Part shown: positions 9,697 through 18,901 of the stretch, in pieces | Numbering within the stretch: the stretch's first letter is position 1 | How the letters are laid out: each line of letters opens with the position of its first letter | From: Paracoccaceae bacterium | Lineage (GTDB): Bacteria > Pseudomonadota > Alphaproteobacteria > Rhodobacterales > Rhodobacteraceae | Assembly: GCA_022763485.1 (NCBI GenBank) | Contig: JALEGX010000138.1 | Location: 1-64,000 of the forward strand | Direction of reading: 5' to 3' | DNA: 64,000 bases | Made by a program: the position numbers and the translations under genes | The notes under the pieces: generated by a model | Told to the model about the DNA's origin: nothing | Seen by the model: the letters and a program-made list of their open reading frames with translations, nothing else | The model's database searches: none

Positions 9697-10050
9697 TCAG
9701 CCCTGCCCCTGGGCCTCCATGAGCGCCCGCAGCAGTTTCTCTTCGGACATGTCGTCCTCTGCCGGCTTGTCAGATTCCGCGCCCATCAGCAGCGCCATCT
9801 GGTCTTCTTCCGGTTCGTCGACTTCGATCTGGGTCTGGTTCGACTCGATCAGACGCTCACGCAGGTCATCGGCGCTTTGGGTCTCATCGGCAATCTCGCG
9901 CAGCGAAACAACCGGGTTCTTGTCGTTGTCACGCTCAACCGTGATCGGCGCACCAGCAGAAATTTCGCGTGCCCGATGGGCCGCCAGCATTACCAGCTCG
10001 AAGCGGTTGGGAACCTTGTCTACACAGTCTTCGACCGTTACGCGGGCCAT
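9697..10050 (-). CDS. rpoZ: RNA polymerase omega subunit
   Basis: Smallest core RNA polymerase subunit; it stabilises beta' and forms one of the ppGpp-binding sites. The 117 residues open with the family motif [30 protein letters not shown] and then [11 protein letters not shown]. The C-terminal half is acidic and longer than in E. coli, as usual in alphaproteobacteria. It lies 33 bp upstream of the (p)ppGpp synthetase gene on the same strand, linking alarmone synthesis with its polymerase target. Confidence 0.96.
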   Translation of the reverse strand: MARVTVEDCVDKVPNRFELVMLAAHRAREISAGAPITVERDNDKNPVVSLREIADETQSADDLRERLIESNQTQIEVDEPEEDQMALLMGAESDKPAEDDMSEEKLLRALMEAQGQG

Positions 10051-10145
10051 TGGCGACTCTCCACAACATCAAATGGATCCAGAAGGCACTTATCTAAGGC
10101 CGAATCTTTAGCTTGACAAGCAAAGAAATAGCCACAAGCGCGGGT

Positions 10146-10715
10146 TTATAACGGGACCACGGCCTGAACATCATCTTCAGACAGCCGCGACAGCATCTGA
10201 GACACCGTTGCCCCCGAGACCGGATGCCGCCAATCCGGCGCCACATCGGCCAATGGTACAAGGACAAACGCCCGGTCCTGCAGGCGCGGATGCGGCAGGA
10301 TCAGGCGATCCGGCGCAACCTGTGTCTGCTGCTCTGCCGGCAGGTCCCGCCAGGTCTGGTAGGTTTCCAGATCGGGCAGAACCTGATCCTCGACCGCAAT
10401 CAGGTCCAGATCCAGGGTGCGCGCACCCCAGCGATGATCCCGCGTGCGGTGAAACTGGGCCTCGATCGCATGCAATTCCGCCAACAGATCTTTTGCCTCA
10501 CCGGTGAATTCCACTGCCATTGCGGCATTCACATAATCGGGCCCTGCCCCCGCGGGAAAACAGGGTGTGGCAAAAAGTCGGCTCAACTTTCGAATCGAAA
10601 GTGCACATTTTTGCATCGCATCTACGGCAGCCAATAGGGTTTCGCGTGGCGAACCAGCGTCAGATTCCTGATTCCCACCAAGCGCGATAAGCGCTTTTGA
10701 CCGGTTTTCGGTCAT
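10146..10715 (-). CDS. folK: 7,8-dihydro-6-hydroxymethylpterin pyrophosphokinase
   Basis: Transfers pyrophosphate from ATP to 6-hydroxymethyl-dihydropterin, the step before dihydropteroate synthase in folate synthesis. The 189 residues include the opening LIALGGNQ, the signature RWGARTLDLDLI (about 96-107) with catalytic Asp residues, and LPHPRLQDRAFVLVPLADVAPDW. Translation starts at an ATG with AAGGATAGGAT just upstream. The gene stands alone; folP is not adjacent. It diverges from the NYN-domain gene across a 138-bp AT-rich spacer. Confidence 0.94.
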   Translation of the reverse strand: MTENRSKALIALGGNQESDAGSPRETLLAAVDAMQKCALSIRKLSRLFATPCFPAGAGPDYVNAAMAVEFTGEAKDLLAELHAIEAQFHRTRDHRWGARTLDLDLIAVEDQVLPDLETYQTWRDLPAEQQTQVAPDRLILPHPRLQDRAFVLVPLADVAPDWRHPVSGATVSQMLSRLSEDDVQAVVPL

Positions 10716-10853
10716 ATCCTATCCTTTTTAACATAGCTATTACACTTGCGGTGCATCATAATTCTCTTACATTAGAGGCCTCCGTTCCGCCAATTTTTAT
10801 TACTCACTCACGGAACCACTCGGCGTGACGGTGCATACCGGAAGGACAGGTTA

Positions 10854-11426
10854 ATGTTTTACAAAGACGAACGGCTTGCGCTGTTCATCGACGGGTCGAA
10901 CCTATATGCGGCCGCCAAGGCGCTGGGTTTCGACATCGACTACAAGCTGCTCAGACAAGAATTCATGCGCCGCGGCAAGCTGCTTCGTGCGTTTTACTAC
11001 ACTGCGCTGCTTGAAAACGATGAATACTCTCCGATCCGCCCGCTTGTGGACTGGCTCCACTACAACGGTTTCACCATGGTGACGAAACCGGCCAAGGAGT
11101 ACACGGACTCGATGGGCCGCCGCAAAGTCAAAGGCAACATGGACATCGAACTGACCGTGGACGCCATGGAACTGGCACCGCGCGTTGACCACATCGTGCT
11201 GTTTTCGGGAGATGGGGACTTCCGACCGCTGGTGGCCAGCCTGCAACGCCAGGGCGTTCGCGTTTCTGTCGTCTCGACGATCCGCAGCCAACCGCCGATG
11301 ATTTCGGATGAGCTGCGTCGCCAGGCGGACAACTTCATCGAGCTGGAAGAGCTGCGTGACGTCATTGGACGCCCGCCGCGTGATATCCCGGCCGAGCCGC
11401 GCACGATGGCGGCCAGCGGGCAATAA
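10854..11426 (+). CDS. NYN domain (LabA-like, PIN-fold) protein
   Basis: Predicted RNA-targeting nuclease-fold protein of 190 residues. The NYN/PIN acidic cluster is visible: Asp13 in LFIDGSNLY, Asp97 and Asp103 in KGNMDIELTVDAMEL, and Asp120/Asp122 in LFSGDGDFRPL, followed by QGVRVSVVST. This is the LabA/DUF88 type. Family members have been linked to circadian output and RNA metabolism, but no function is settled here. A good ribosome site (GGAAGGACAGG) precedes the ATG, and a strong terminator follows, so it is likely a single-gene unit. Confidence 0.85.
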   Translation: MFYKDERLALFIDGSNLYAAAKALGFDIDYKLLRQEFMRRGKLLRAFYYTALLENDEYSPIRPLVDWLHYNGFTMVTKPAKEYTDSMGRRKVKGNMDIELTVDAMELAPRVDHIVLFSGDGDFRPLVASLQRQGVRVSVVSTIRSQPPMISDELRRQADNFIELEELRDVIGRPPRDIPAEPRTMAASGQ

Positions 11427-11469
11427 CCCCGCGACACTCTGAATACCCGTCGGCGTGGCCGGCGGCAAA

Positions 11470-11494
11470 AGAGCGCCAGTTTGGCGCTCTTTTT
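11470..11494 (+). terminator. Rho-independent terminator
   Basis: Perfect 9-bp stem AGAGCGCCA/TGGCGCTCT with a 3-nt loop, followed by a T run, 44 bp after the NYN gene. A run of A on the left arm would let it act in the other direction too. Confidence 0.88.
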
Positions 11495-11594
11495 ATTTGC
11501 GGGAGCGGCAGCCGCAAAACCGGGCATGTCCTCCCCATTCGCCCTCTGGACCTGACCTGGTGAAAGCCTTACCTGTTCGTGCAAGGAGACCGAC

Positions 11595-12545
11595 ATGACC
11601 AAGCCCAGCCTGACTTTGTTTCTTGCCGCGCCCCGTGGGTTCTGCGCCGGTGTGGACCGCGCCATCAAGATCGTCGAGATGGCGCTCGAAAAATGGGGGG
11701 CGCCGGTCTATGTCCGCCATGAAATCGTACACAACAAATTCGTGGTCGATGGGCTGAAGGCAAAAGGTGCGGTTTTTGTCGAAGAGCTGGAAGACTGCCC
11801 CGATGATCGCCCGGTCATCTTTTCCGCCCATGGTGTGCCCAAATCGGTACCGGCCGCCGCCGAAGCCCGGCAGATGATTTTCGTCGATGCGACCTGCCCG
11901 CTGGTGTCCAAAGTCCATATCGAGGCCCAGCGCCACGCGGAAAACGGCCTGCAGATCATCATGATCGGCCACAAGGGGCACCCCGAAACCATCGGCACCA
12001 TGGGGCAGCTGCCCGAAGGCGATGTGCTGCTGGTGGAAACCACCGCCGACGTCGCACATGTTCAGGTCAGAAACGAAGATGAACTGGCTTATGTGACACA
12101 GACCACCCTGTCCGTCGACGACACCAAGGACATTGTGGCCGCGCTGGAAAAGCGCTTCCCCAAGATCGTCGGACCGCACAAGGAAGACATCTGCTATGCC
12201 ACGACAAACCGTCAGGAAGCGGTGAAACAGGTGGCCCCCAAGGCAGATGCTCTGCTGGTGGTCGGGGCGCCAAACTCCTCCAACTCGCGCCGCCTGGTTG
12301 AAGTCGGCGCCAAGGCGGGCTGCACCTATGCGCAACTTGTACCGCGCGCAGAAAACATTGACTGGCGCGCATTGGACGGCATCCGAACCGTCGCAATCAC
12401 CGCAGGCGCATCGGCGCCCGAACTTCTGGTCAACGAAGTCATCGACGCCTTCAAGGAACGCTATGATGTGACCGTCGAAGTGGTGGAAACCGCCGTGGAA
12501 ACCGTGGAATTCAAAGTTCCCCGTGTCCTGAGGGCCGCGTCATGA
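11595..12545 (+). CDS. ispH: 4-hydroxy-3-methylbut-2-enyl diphosphate reductase
   Basis: Last enzyme of the MEP isoprenoid pathway; reduces HMBPP to IPP and DMAPP with a [4Fe-4S] cluster. The 316 residues carry the three cluster cysteines at the expected places: Cys17 in [10 protein letters not shown], Cys101 in [11 protein letters not shown], and Cys200 in [12 protein letters not shown]. The substrate-binding motifs EIVHN and GHKGHPE are present. Translation begins after CAAGGAGACC. It heads a chain of five genes joined by overlapping stop/start codons running to 14670. Confidence 0.97.
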   Translation: MTKPSLTLFLAAPRGFCAGVDRAIKIVEMALEKWGAPVYVRHEIVHNKFVVDGLKAKGAVFVEELEDCPDDRPVIFSAHGVPKSVPAAAEARQMIFVDATCPLVSKVHIEAQRHAENGLQIIMIGHKGHPETIGTMGQLPEGDVLLVETTADVAHVQVRNEDELAYVTQTTLSVDDTKDIVAALEKRFPKIVGPHKEDICYATTNRQEAVKQVAPKADALLVVGAPNSSNSRRLVEVGAKAGCTYAQLVPRAENIDWRALDGIRTVAITAGASAPELLVNEVIDAFKERYDVTVEVVETAVETVEFKVPRVLRAAS

Positions 12546-12994
12546 CCGCGATCCCAAGGGCACCCCTGCTGCTGGGTCTGGCCGGTCTGATCCCCTTTGT
12601 CTGGGGCACGCTCACCTATTTGAACCCCTCGCTGCAGGCCTGGGGCATTTCACAGCTCGGCCCGCGTTTCGTTGGCCCCTATATCCAGCTCTTCTATGGC
12701 TCCGTGATCCTGAGCTTCATGTCCGGTGTCCTATGGGGCTTCGCAACCAAGGCGAACGGTCGGCAGGCCGCCGTAGGGTACAGCCTGTCGGTGCTGCCCG
12801 CCCTCTGGGCTTTCTTCATGACCGGCGGCGGGCCTGTTGGTGCAGGGACAAACCTGATGTTCGGCTTTGCCGGCCTGCTGCTGCTGGACGCTGCATTCTC
12901 CCGTTGGGGCCTGACCCCGGAGTGGTGGATGCAGCTGCGAGTGCTGCTGACCTCGATCGTATTGATCTGCCTAGCTGTAGGAGTGTTCCTGTGA
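12542..12994 (+). CDS. DUF3429 membrane protein
   Basis: Hydrophobic protein of 150 residues with about four to five predicted membrane segments (around residues 8-25, 45-65, 75-92, 100-118 and 130-149). It resembles the DUF3429 family: [18 protein letters not shown] opening and [20 protein letters not shown]. No catalytic motif is visible and the function is unknown. Its ATG overlaps the ispH stop (ATGA), and its own stop overlaps the next gene's GTG start (GTGA), so it is translationally coupled on both sides. Confidence 0.7.
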   Translation: MTAIPRAPLLLGLAGLIPFVWGTLTYLNPSLQAWGISQLGPRFVGPYIQLFYGSVILSFMSGVLWGFATKANGRQAAVGYSLSVLPALWAFFMTGGGPVGAGTNLMFGFAGLLLLDAAFSRWGLTPEWWMQLRVLLTSIVLICLAVGVFL

Positions 12995-13590
12995 CCGATC
13001 TGGAAACCATTCGGGTCTATGACCAACAGGCCGAAGAATATGCGCAGATGACGGATACGCATAACAGCGACGATCCGCGCTTGCGTGACCTGATCGACGC
13101 CTGCCCACCGGGCGGCCGGGTGCTGGATCTGGGCTGTGGTCCGGGGGCCTCTGCCGCCGCTCTGGCCAAAGCAGGGATGCAGGTTGATGCCACCGATGCG
13201 TCACAGGAAATGGTTCAGATGGCCGCGCAACACCCCGGTGTGACCGCCTGGCAGGCCACTTTTGACGAACTCGATGCAATCGCGCCGCACACCTACGATG
13301 GGATCTGGGCCAATTTCAGCCTGCTGCACGCGCCCCGCAGTGACATGCCACGCCACCTGGCCGCGCTGCGCAAGGCGCTGAAACCCGGTGGCGTCTTCTT
13401 CATCGGGTTGAAGCTGGGAGCCGGCGAAAAGCGGGACAAGATCGGCCGTCTCTACACCTATTATACGCAGGACGAACTGGACACCCTTCTGACAGATGCC
13501 GGTTTCACCGTGCAAAATCACCGCTTCGGCAGCGGGCCGGGGCTGGACGGTTCCATGTCCGACTGGATTTCGGTGGCCTGTGATGGCTGA
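12991..13590 (+). CDS. Class I SAM-dependent methyltransferase
   Basis: Predicted SAM methyltransferase of 199 residues with unknown substrate. Motif I is VLDLGCGPG (residues 44-52), followed by the acidic strand end VDATDAS, then a post-motif FDELDAI and [18 protein letters not shown]. The GTG start at 12991 is chosen because it forms a GTGA overlap with the DUF3429 stop and has TAGGAG eight bases upstream; a longer in-frame reading runs through the previous gene. Its stop lies inside the first codons of rnhA, so the two are coupled. Confidence 0.8.
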   Translation: MTDLETIRVYDQQAEEYAQMTDTHNSDDPRLRDLIDACPPGGRVLDLGCGPGASAAALAKAGMQVDATDASQEMVQMAAQHPGVTAWQATFDELDAIAPHTYDGIWANFSLLHAPRSDMPRHLAALRKALKPGGVFFIGLKLGAGEKRDKIGRLYTYYTQDELDTLLTDAGFTVQNHRFGSGPGLDGSMSDWISVACDG

Positions 13591-14050
13591 GCTGTTTGCC
13601 TATACCGACGGGGCCTGTTCCGGCAATCCCGGCCCGGGGGGCTGGGGCGTTCTGCTGCGCGCGATGGATGGCGACCAGATCGTCAAGGAACGGGAACTGT
13701 CCGGTGGCGATCCGGAAACCACCAACAACCGGATGGAACTGCTGGCGGCGATCAACGCGCTGGAAAGCCTGTCACGCCCGTCGCGCATCACCGTGGTGAC
13801 CGACAGCGCCTATGTGAAGAACGGTGTCACCGGCTGGATCTTTGGCTGGAAACGCAAAGGCTGGAAGACCTCCAACAAGAAGCCCGTCAAGAACGTCGAA
13901 CTGTGGCAACGGCTGGATGAGGCGCAAAGCCGCCATGACGTGACCTGGGAATGGGTCAAGGGACATGCCGGTCACCCCGAAAATGAGCGCGCGGACGAGC
14001 TGGCCCGCGCCGGGATGGCCCCGTTCAAGCAAAAAGCCAAGAGCGCATGA
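13583..14050 (+). CDS. rnhA: Ribonuclease HI
   Basis: Endonuclease that degrades the RNA strand of RNA-DNA hybrids, removing primers and R-loops. The 155 residues carry the full DEDD active site: Asp9 in [15 protein letters not shown], Glu52 in [10 protein letters not shown], Asp74 in [11 protein letters not shown], and Asp138 in [10 protein letters not shown]. The basic handle region ([16 protein letters not shown]) is present. The ATG at 13583 lies inside the end of the methyltransferase gene; a longer frame starting at 13496 lacks homology before this Met. Confidence 0.96.
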   Translation: MAELFAYTDGACSGNPGPGGWGVLLRAMDGDQIVKERELSGGDPETTNNRMELLAAINALESLSRPSRITVVTDSAYVKNGVTGWIFGWKRKGWKTSNKKPVKNVELWQRLDEAQSRHDVTWEWVKGHAGHPENERADELARAGMAPFKQKAKSA

Positions 14051-14670
14051 CCATCCTGACGCTGCTCGACTATGCGTCGGTCCTGGTGTTCGCCCTGACC
14101 GGAGCGCTGGTCGCCAGCCGCGCACAGTTGGACATCATCGGCTTCGGTTTCGTGGCCTGCCTGACCGCCGTAGGCGGCGGCACCGTGCGGGACCTGCTGC
14201 TGAACCGTGCGCCCGTGTTCTGGGTTTCCGAGCCCGGCTATATCCTGATCGCGGGTTGCGCGGCTGTGATCGTGTTCTTCACCGCTCACCTGGTGGAAAG
14301 CCGCATGCGTTGGGTCGTGTGGCTGGACAGCATCGCGCTGGCCGTCGCCGCGTCAGCCGGAACCGGTGTAGCCATGTCACTGGAGCAACCGGCCACAATT
14401 GTCGTGCTGATGGGGATCTCCACCGGCTGTATGGGCGGGCTGATGCGGGATGTGGTCTGCAATGAGGTTCCGCTGGTCCTGAAACAGGGTGAACTCTACA
14501 TCTCGGCCGTCACTGCCGGGGCGCTGGCCGCCGTGGCGCTGTCAGCCTGGGGTTTTTCCGGCCAGGTTGCCCTTCTGGGCTGCGCGGCGGTGTGCTGGAC
14601 CCTGCGCGCCGGATCCATCGCGTTTGGCTGGCATTTGCCGGTCTACAAATCGCGCCCACCCCGCGCCTGA
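14047..14670 (+). CDS. TRIC (UPF0126/YadS-like) cation channel family protein
   Basis: Integral membrane protein of 207 residues with about seven membrane segments built as two repeated halves. The repeats are clear: [20 protein letters not shown] in the first half and [20 protein letters not shown] in the second, the G-G-x-x-R-D signature of the UPF0126/TRIC fold, related to trimeric intracellular cation channels (prokaryotic members conduct K+). The bacterial role is unclear. It overlaps rnhA by 4 bp (ATGA) and ends the ispH chain. Confidence 0.85.
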   Translation: MTILTLLDYASVLVFALTGALVASRAQLDIIGFGFVACLTAVGGGTVRDLLLNRAPVFWVSEPGYILIAGCAAVIVFFTAHLVESRMRWVVWLDSIALAVAASAGTGVAMSLEQPATIVVLMGISTGCMGGLMRDVVCNEVPLVLKQGELYISAVTAGALAAVALSAWGFSGQVALLGCAAVCWTLRAGSIAFGWHLPVYKSRPPRA

Positions 14671-14692
14671 GCGCCCCCGGCGGAACGCGCAC

Positions 14693-14929
14693 TTAACGTT
14701 TGAAGTAGGTCTGCCAAAGCCAGATCAGCAGCAAAGCGCCCAGAACGGCGCCGACGAACCCTGCCATCATGCCCATGACGGTCACAAGAAACCGCAGGAT
14801 CAGACCACCGATCAGTGCCCCGGCCATGCCGATCACCACGGTTGTGACGATGTCGGTTTCGATCTTCATCAGCCGCGTCGCCAGAAACCCAGCCGCCGCA
14901 CCAATGATGACAAGAAACAGTATGGACAT
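14693..14929 (-). CDS. GlsB/YeaQ/YmgE-like small membrane protein
   Basis: Very hydrophobic 78-residue protein with about three membrane segments (residues 2-18, 28-46, 50-72). The Gly-rich spacing GAAAGFLATRLM and GMAGALIGGLILRFL resembles the transglycosylase-associated (GlsB/YeaQ/YmgE) stress family. No catalytic residues can be recognised. It is followed upstream on the same strand by a second protein of identical length, 11 bp away, so the two form a pair downstream of fmt. Confidence 0.6.
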   Translation of the reverse strand: MSILFLVIIGAAAGFLATRLMKIETDIVTTVVIGMAGALIGGLILRFLVTVMGMMAGFVGAVLGALLLIWLWQTYFKR

Positions 14930-14940
14930 GGGAAAACCTG

Positions 14941-15177
14941 TTACCTGCGCCAGTGGAACGGGACGATGATCAACGCCCCGATAGACGACACTATGGCATT
15001 CATCCCCGGGGAATTGAAACCCACGCCAAACATGATGCGGACGAAGAAGAACAGGAAAGCGCCACCAATGCAGATGATGATGGATTGCAGGATTCCATTG
15101 TGGGTCCAGCCCGTTTTTTCAGCCGCGTAGCCGATGATCCCGGCAATCACGACAGTGCCCATCAACGTCAGGAACAT
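14941..15177 (-). CDS. Small Gly-rich membrane protein, possibly GlsB/YeaQ-like
   Basis: A second 78-residue hydrophobic protein beside the previous one, with segments at about residues 2-19, 30-48 and 56-74. Motifs include VIAGIIGYAAEKTGWTHNGILQSIIICIGGAF and a C-terminal PFHWRR. The overall layout is like the GlsB/YeaQ family, though sequence identity to its neighbour is low by eye. It lies 12 bp after the fmt stop, so it is probably expressed with fmt. Function unknown. Confidence 0.55.
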   Translation of the reverse strand: MFLTLMGTVVIAGIIGYAAEKTGWTHNGILQSIIICIGGAFLFFFVRIMFGVGFNSPGMNAIVSSIGALIIVPFHWRR

Positions 15178-15189
15178 GGCAATCCTCTC

Positions 15190-16095
15190 CTAAATCCTGC
15201 TTCCTGCCGGCAGGGGAAGCCCACGCAGGAAGGTTTCACGATCTTGCGCGGATTTGCCGGCCCGTTGCAAACGCAACAGCTCAACCGCACCGTCGCCACA
15301 GGCCACGGTCAGCGCGTCATCCAGAACGGCGCCGGGGTCCCCTGCCCCTTGGGCCAGACGGGAGGCCAACAGCTTGACCCGCTGCCCTTCAATTTCTGTC
15401 CAGGCCCCGGGGAACGGCGACAGGCCGCGGATCTTCCGGTCGATCTCTGCCGCGGGCAGAGTCCAGTCGATTTGCGCCTCTGCCTTTTCGATCTTGGCCG
15501 CATAGGTGACGCCTTCATCAGCCTGCACCTCGGGCGTCAGCGTCGGCAGATCCCGCAGCGCCTGCACGATCAGCCCCGCCCCCATGGCCGAGAGGCGATC
15601 ATGCAGCTGGGCCGTTGTCTCTTCTGCGCCGATAGGGGTGGCCTCGCGCAGCAGCACAGGACCGGTGTCCAATCCCGCCTCCATCTGCATGATGCAGATG
15701 CCGGTTTCGGTGTCCCCGGCCATGATGGCGCGGTGGATCGGCGCCGCGCCCCGCCAGCGGGGCAGCAGGCTGGCATGAATGTTCAGGCAGCCGTGCCTTG
15801 GCGCATCCAGAATGGCCTGCGGCAGGATCAGCCCATAGGCCACGACCACTGCCACCTCCGCCTCCAGCGCGGCAAATTCCGCCTGGCTGGCGTCGTCTTT
15901 CAGCGACACCGGATGGCGCACCGGCAAGCCCAGCGCCTCGGCACGCGCGTGAACCGGCGTCGGGCGATCCTTCTTGCCGCGTCCGGCAGGACGGGGCGGC
16001 TGGCAGTAAACCGCCGCAATCTCATGCCCGGCCTCAACCAGCGCATCCAGCACCGGGACGGAAAAATCGGGCGTGCCCATGAAAACGATACGCAT
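15190..16095 (-). CDS. fmt: Methionyl-tRNA formyltransferase
   Basis: Formylates initiator Met-tRNA using 10-formyl-THF, supplying the formyl group later removed by peptide deformylase. The 301 residues include the opening [18 protein letters not shown], the catalytic Asn-His region [22 protein letters not shown], and the Asp-containing [17 protein letters not shown]; the C-terminal OB fold follows ([15 protein letters not shown]). It sits 14 bp after the third deformylase gene on the same strand, so formylation and deformylation are genetically linked. Confidence 0.97.
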   Translation of the reverse strand: MRIVFMGTPDFSVPVLDALVEAGHEIAAVYCQPPRPAGRGKKDRPTPVHARAEALGLPVRHPVSLKDDASQAEFAALEAEVAVVVAYGLILPQAILDAPRHGCLNIHASLLPRWRGAAPIHRAIMAGDTETGICIMQMEAGLDTGPVLLREATPIGAEETTAQLHDRLSAMGAGLIVQALRDLPTLTPEVQADEGVTYAAKIEKAEAQIDWTLPAAEIDRKIRGLSPFPGAWTEIEGQRVKLLASRLAQGAGDPGAVLDDALTVACGDGAVELLRLQRAGKSAQDRETFLRGLPLPAGSRI

Positions 16096-16109
16096 CAGTT
16101 CACTCCGCT

Positions 16110-16604
16110 TCAGGCCAGCTTGCGCGCCTTGCGCAACAGCATGTCCCGTTTCACCTTGCTCAGGTTGTCAAAATACATCTTGCCGTTCAGGTGATCGATC
16201 TGATGCTGAACGCTGGTCGCTTCGATGCCGACGAAATCGCGGCGGTCCACAGCGCCCTCTTCGTTGATATAGCGCACGGTCACCGCACGCGGCCGTTTGA
16301 TCACGGCAGACACGCCGGGCAGGTTGGGGCTGGCTTCCTCATGTTCGCGCAGCTCGATCGACGAATGCAGGATCTCCGGGTTGGCAAGCCGTACCGCGCG
16401 GCCCCGTTCGGCCGAGCCATCAACCACCGCCAGCCGGAGCATGACGCCGATCTGCGGACCCGCAAGGCCCACGCCCGGCATCGCTTCCATCGTGTCGATC
16501 ATGTCGGTCCAGATCGCCCGGATGTCATCGGTGATCTCAGTCACCTCTTCCGCCTTGGTTCTGAGCCGCTTGTCAGGCCAGGGCAGGCATTTTCTTACGG
16601 TCAT
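16110..16604 (-). CDS. Peptide deformylase-like protein, degenerate active site
   Basis: Third tandem paralogue of peptide deformylase, 164 residues, full length. All three catalytic motifs are altered: motif 1 reads GVGLAGPQ (residues 44-51) rather than GxGLAAPQ; motif 2, normally EGCLS, reads EASPN so the metal-ligand Cys is Ser92; motif 3 reads HQIDH, with the catalytic Glu replaced by Gln135. The two His ligands (134, 138) remain. Deformylase activity is therefore unlikely, although the fold should be intact. It overlaps the preceding deformylase gene by 4 bp and is probably co-translated with it. Confidence 0.85.
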   Translation of the reverse strand: MTVRKCLPWPDKRLRTKAEEVTEITDDIRAIWTDMIDTMEAMPGVGLAGPQIGVMLRLAVVDGSAERGRAVRLANPEILHSSIELREHEEASPNLPGVSAVIKRPRAVTVRYINEEGAVDRRDFVGIEATSVQHQIDHLNGKMYFDNLSKVKRDMLLRKARKLA

Positions 16605-17098
16605 CTGTTTTCCCTTGCATACTCGGCTTCGGCACGCTCACGCGCCTCAGAGTCCAAATGATCCAGCGTTACGATTCCGTTGAGATGATCGAATTCATGC
16701 TGGATGCAACGCGCTTCGAACCCGTCGAAATCCGCCATGTGAATATCGCCTTCGGCGGCGGTCCACTGCACCGTGACGGCGGCAAACCGTTCGACCGGGA
16801 CCATGATCCCCGGTAGCGACAGGCACCCCTCTTCCATGGTCAGCGGCACCCGTTCCACCGCCATGATGGTCGGGTTGATCATCACCATCGGCGTGTGTGT
16901 GCCTTCTTTCCAGCCGACGTCCATGACGAACACCCGCTTCAGGATGCCGACCTGCGGCGCGGCCAGTCCCCGACCGTTCGCGGCATACATCGTGTCAAAG
17001 AGGTCCCGGATCAGCGCATCACAGCGCGGATCCTCCAGCGGGGCGCATTTCGTCGACAGCCGCGGATCCGGCCATTTGAGGATGGGCAAAACCGCCAT
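16601..17098 (-). CDS. def: Peptide deformylase (second tandem copy)
   Basis: Metallohydrolase that removes the N-formyl group from nascent peptides. The 165 residues have complete motifs: GRGLAAPQVG (43-52), EEGCLSLPG with metal ligand Cys92, and QHEFDH with His134, Glu135 and His138. The C-terminus is acidic/basic ([18 protein letters not shown]). It lies between the canonical first copy (10 bp upstream) and the degenerate third copy (4-bp overlap). Confidence 0.93.
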   Translation of the reverse strand: MAVLPILKWPDPRLSTKCAPLEDPRCDALIRDLFDTMYAANGRGLAAPQVGILKRVFVMDVGWKEGTHTPMVMINPTIMAVERVPLTMEEGCLSLPGIMVPVERFAAVTVQWTAAEGDIHMADFDGFEARCIQHEFDHLNGIVTLDHLDSEARERAEAEYARENR

Positions 17099-17108
17099 GC
17101 TGACCCGC

Positions 17109-17627
17109 TCAGGCCCGGGCGCGTTCGCGCTTGAGCTTCTGCATCTTGCGGGTGATCATCTGACGCTTGAGCGGCTTGAGGTAATCGATGAACAGCTTGC
17201 CGTTCAGGTGATCGATCTCATGCTGGACGCAGGTCGCCCACAGCCCATCGAAGGTTTCGGTGCGCAAAGCGCCATCCCGGTCCATCCACTGGACGTCCAC
17301 GATCTTGGGCCGCGTGACTTCCGCATATTGATCTGGAATCGACAGGCACCCTTCTTCGTAGGTGTTCAGCTCATCGGACTGGGCAATGATCTCGGGATTG
17401 AACATCACCAGCGGGCGCGGCGCTTCCCCCTCGGACTTGACGCAATCCAGCGCGATCACCCGATCCAGCACACCGATTTGCGGGGCTGCCAGCCCGACGC
17501 CCGGTGCATCATACATGGTTTCCAGCATATCATCGGCCAGCTTGCGCAGCTCGTCGGTAATATCACCTACGGGCTGGCAGACCTTTTTCAGACGCGGGTC
17601 GGGATGGATCAGGATCGGACGTTTCAT
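17109..17627 (-). CDS. def: Peptide deformylase (first tandem copy)
   Basis: Canonical peptide deformylase of 172 residues. The motifs are GVGLAAPQIG (43-52), EEGCLSIPD with Cys94 as metal ligand, and QHEIDH with His136, Glu137 and His140. The start at 17627 (MKRPILIHPDPRLK) is the family-typical one; an upstream frame reaching 17762 overlaps the divergent C-S lyase gene and lacks homology. It heads the def-def-def-like-fmt operon. The basic tail KRQMITRKMQKLKRERARA is typical of alphaproteobacterial copies. Confidence 0.96.
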   Translation of the reverse strand: MKRPILIHPDPRLKKVCQPVGDITDELRKLADDMLETMYDAPGVGLAAPQIGVLDRVIALDCVKSEGEAPRPLVMFNPEIIAQSDELNTYEEGCLSIPDQYAEVTRPKIVDVQWMDRDGALRTETFDGLWATCVQHEIDHLNGKLFIDYLKPLKRQMITRKMQKLKRERARA

Positions 17628-17725
17628 GCGCCTGATGTAGGGCATTGCACCTGCCGCCGCAACGCCCCCCTTGCGCCCGGCGAATTTACGAATAGCCTCA
17701 CGCAGACCGGAATCTGGAGCAGACA

Positions 17726-18898
17726 ATGAATTTCGACACCCCGATCGAGCGCCGCGGCACATATTCGACCAAATGGGACATGATGGAACCCATCTATGGA
17801 GTCCCCGCAGATGACGGGGTGTCCATGTGGGTGGCGGATACGGATTTTCAGGCCCCGCCGAATGTTCTGGCGCGGATGCAGGAGATCACCGATCACGGCA
17901 TCTTTGCCTATACCTGCAATGATCAGGATTACCGCAAGGCCATCAAATGGTGGATGGAAACCCGCCACAACTGGCAGATCGAGACCGATTGGATCTTTAC
18001 CACCACCGGTCTGGTGAACGCGGTCGCGCTGACGCTGGACACCTTTACGCAACCGGGCGACGGTATCGTGCTGTTCACCCCGGTCTATCACGCCTTTGCC
18101 CGCGCCATCCGCAATGCGAACCGGGAAGTCGTGGAATGCCCGCTGGTCAACAACAATGGCCGGTATGAGATGGATTTTGACGCCTATGACGCGCAGATGA
18201 CCGGTTCGGAACGCATGGTGATTCTGTGTTCGCCGCACAATCCGGGCGGTCGGGTCTGGACCCAGGAAGAGCTGCGCGGCGTCGCGGATTTCTGCCGCCG
18301 TCATGATCTGCTGCTGGTATCCGATGAAATCCACCACGACCTGGTGTTCCCCGGCCATACGCATATCCCGATGGCCAATGTCGATGCGGACATTCAGGAA
18401 CGCCTGATCATGCTGACCGCGCCGTCCAAGACCTTCAACGTTGCGGGTTTGCACACCGGCAACGTGATCATACCGAACCGGGCGCTTTGGGACCGGTTCG
18501 CTGCGCGAATGACGTCTCTGGCGATTTCCCCCAACTCGGTCGGGCAGTTCGTGGCCCAGGCCTGCTACTCGCCGGAAGGCGCGGAATGGGTGGATGCGCA
18601 GGTGGCCTATCTGGATGGCAACCGGCAACTGTTCGATGCGGCCATCAAGGATATTCCCGGCCTGAAATCCATGGCACTGGAAAGCACATTCCTGGCCTGG
18701 GTGGACTTCACCGACACCGGCATGGAGCGGGCGGAGTTCACCAAGCGCGTGGAACGTGACGCCCGGATTGCCGCGAACCACGGCACCACCTTTGGCCTGG
18801 GTGGCGAAAACTTCCTGCGCTTCAACCTGGGCACGCAGCGGGCCAACATCGAAAAGGCCTGTAACCGCCTGCGTGATGCCTTTGCCGACCTGCAATAA
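17726..18898 (+). CDS. PLP-dependent C-S lyase (MalY/PatB type)
   Basis: Fold-type I aminotransferase-class enzyme of 390 residues, predicted to cleave the C-S bond of cystathionine or cysteine conjugates to pyruvate, ammonia and a thiol. The PLP lysine is Lys235 in TAPSKTFNVAGL; the cofactor Asp is Asp200 in LLVSDEIHHDL; SPHNPGGRVW binds phosphate. The opening with YGVPADDGVSMWVADTDF is typical of the MalY/PatB branch rather than of true transaminases. The substrate cannot be read from sequence. An L,D-transpeptidase gene follows after 3 bp. Confidence 0.86.
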   Translation: MNFDTPIERRGTYSTKWDMMEPIYGVPADDGVSMWVADTDFQAPPNVLARMQEITDHGIFAYTCNDQDYRKAIKWWMETRHNWQIETDWIFTTTGLVNAVALTLDTFTQPGDGIVLFTPVYHAFARAIRNANREVVECPLVNNNGRYEMDFDAYDAQMTGSERMVILCSPHNPGGRVWTQEELRGVADFCRRHDLLLVSDEIHHDLVFPGHTHIPMANVDADIQERLIMLTAPSKTFNVAGLHTGNVIIPNRALWDRFAARMTSLAISPNSVGQFVAQACYSPEGAEWVDAQVAYLDGNRQLFDAAIKDIPGLKSMALESTFLAWVDFTDTGMERAEFTKRVERDARIAANHGTTFGLGGENFLRFNLGTQRANIEKACNRLRDAFADLQ

Positions 18899-18901
18899 GC
18901 G

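Noticed and set aside
16110-16604. Third deformylase as a functional def gene
   Set aside because: Metal-ligand Cys and catalytic Glu are both replaced.
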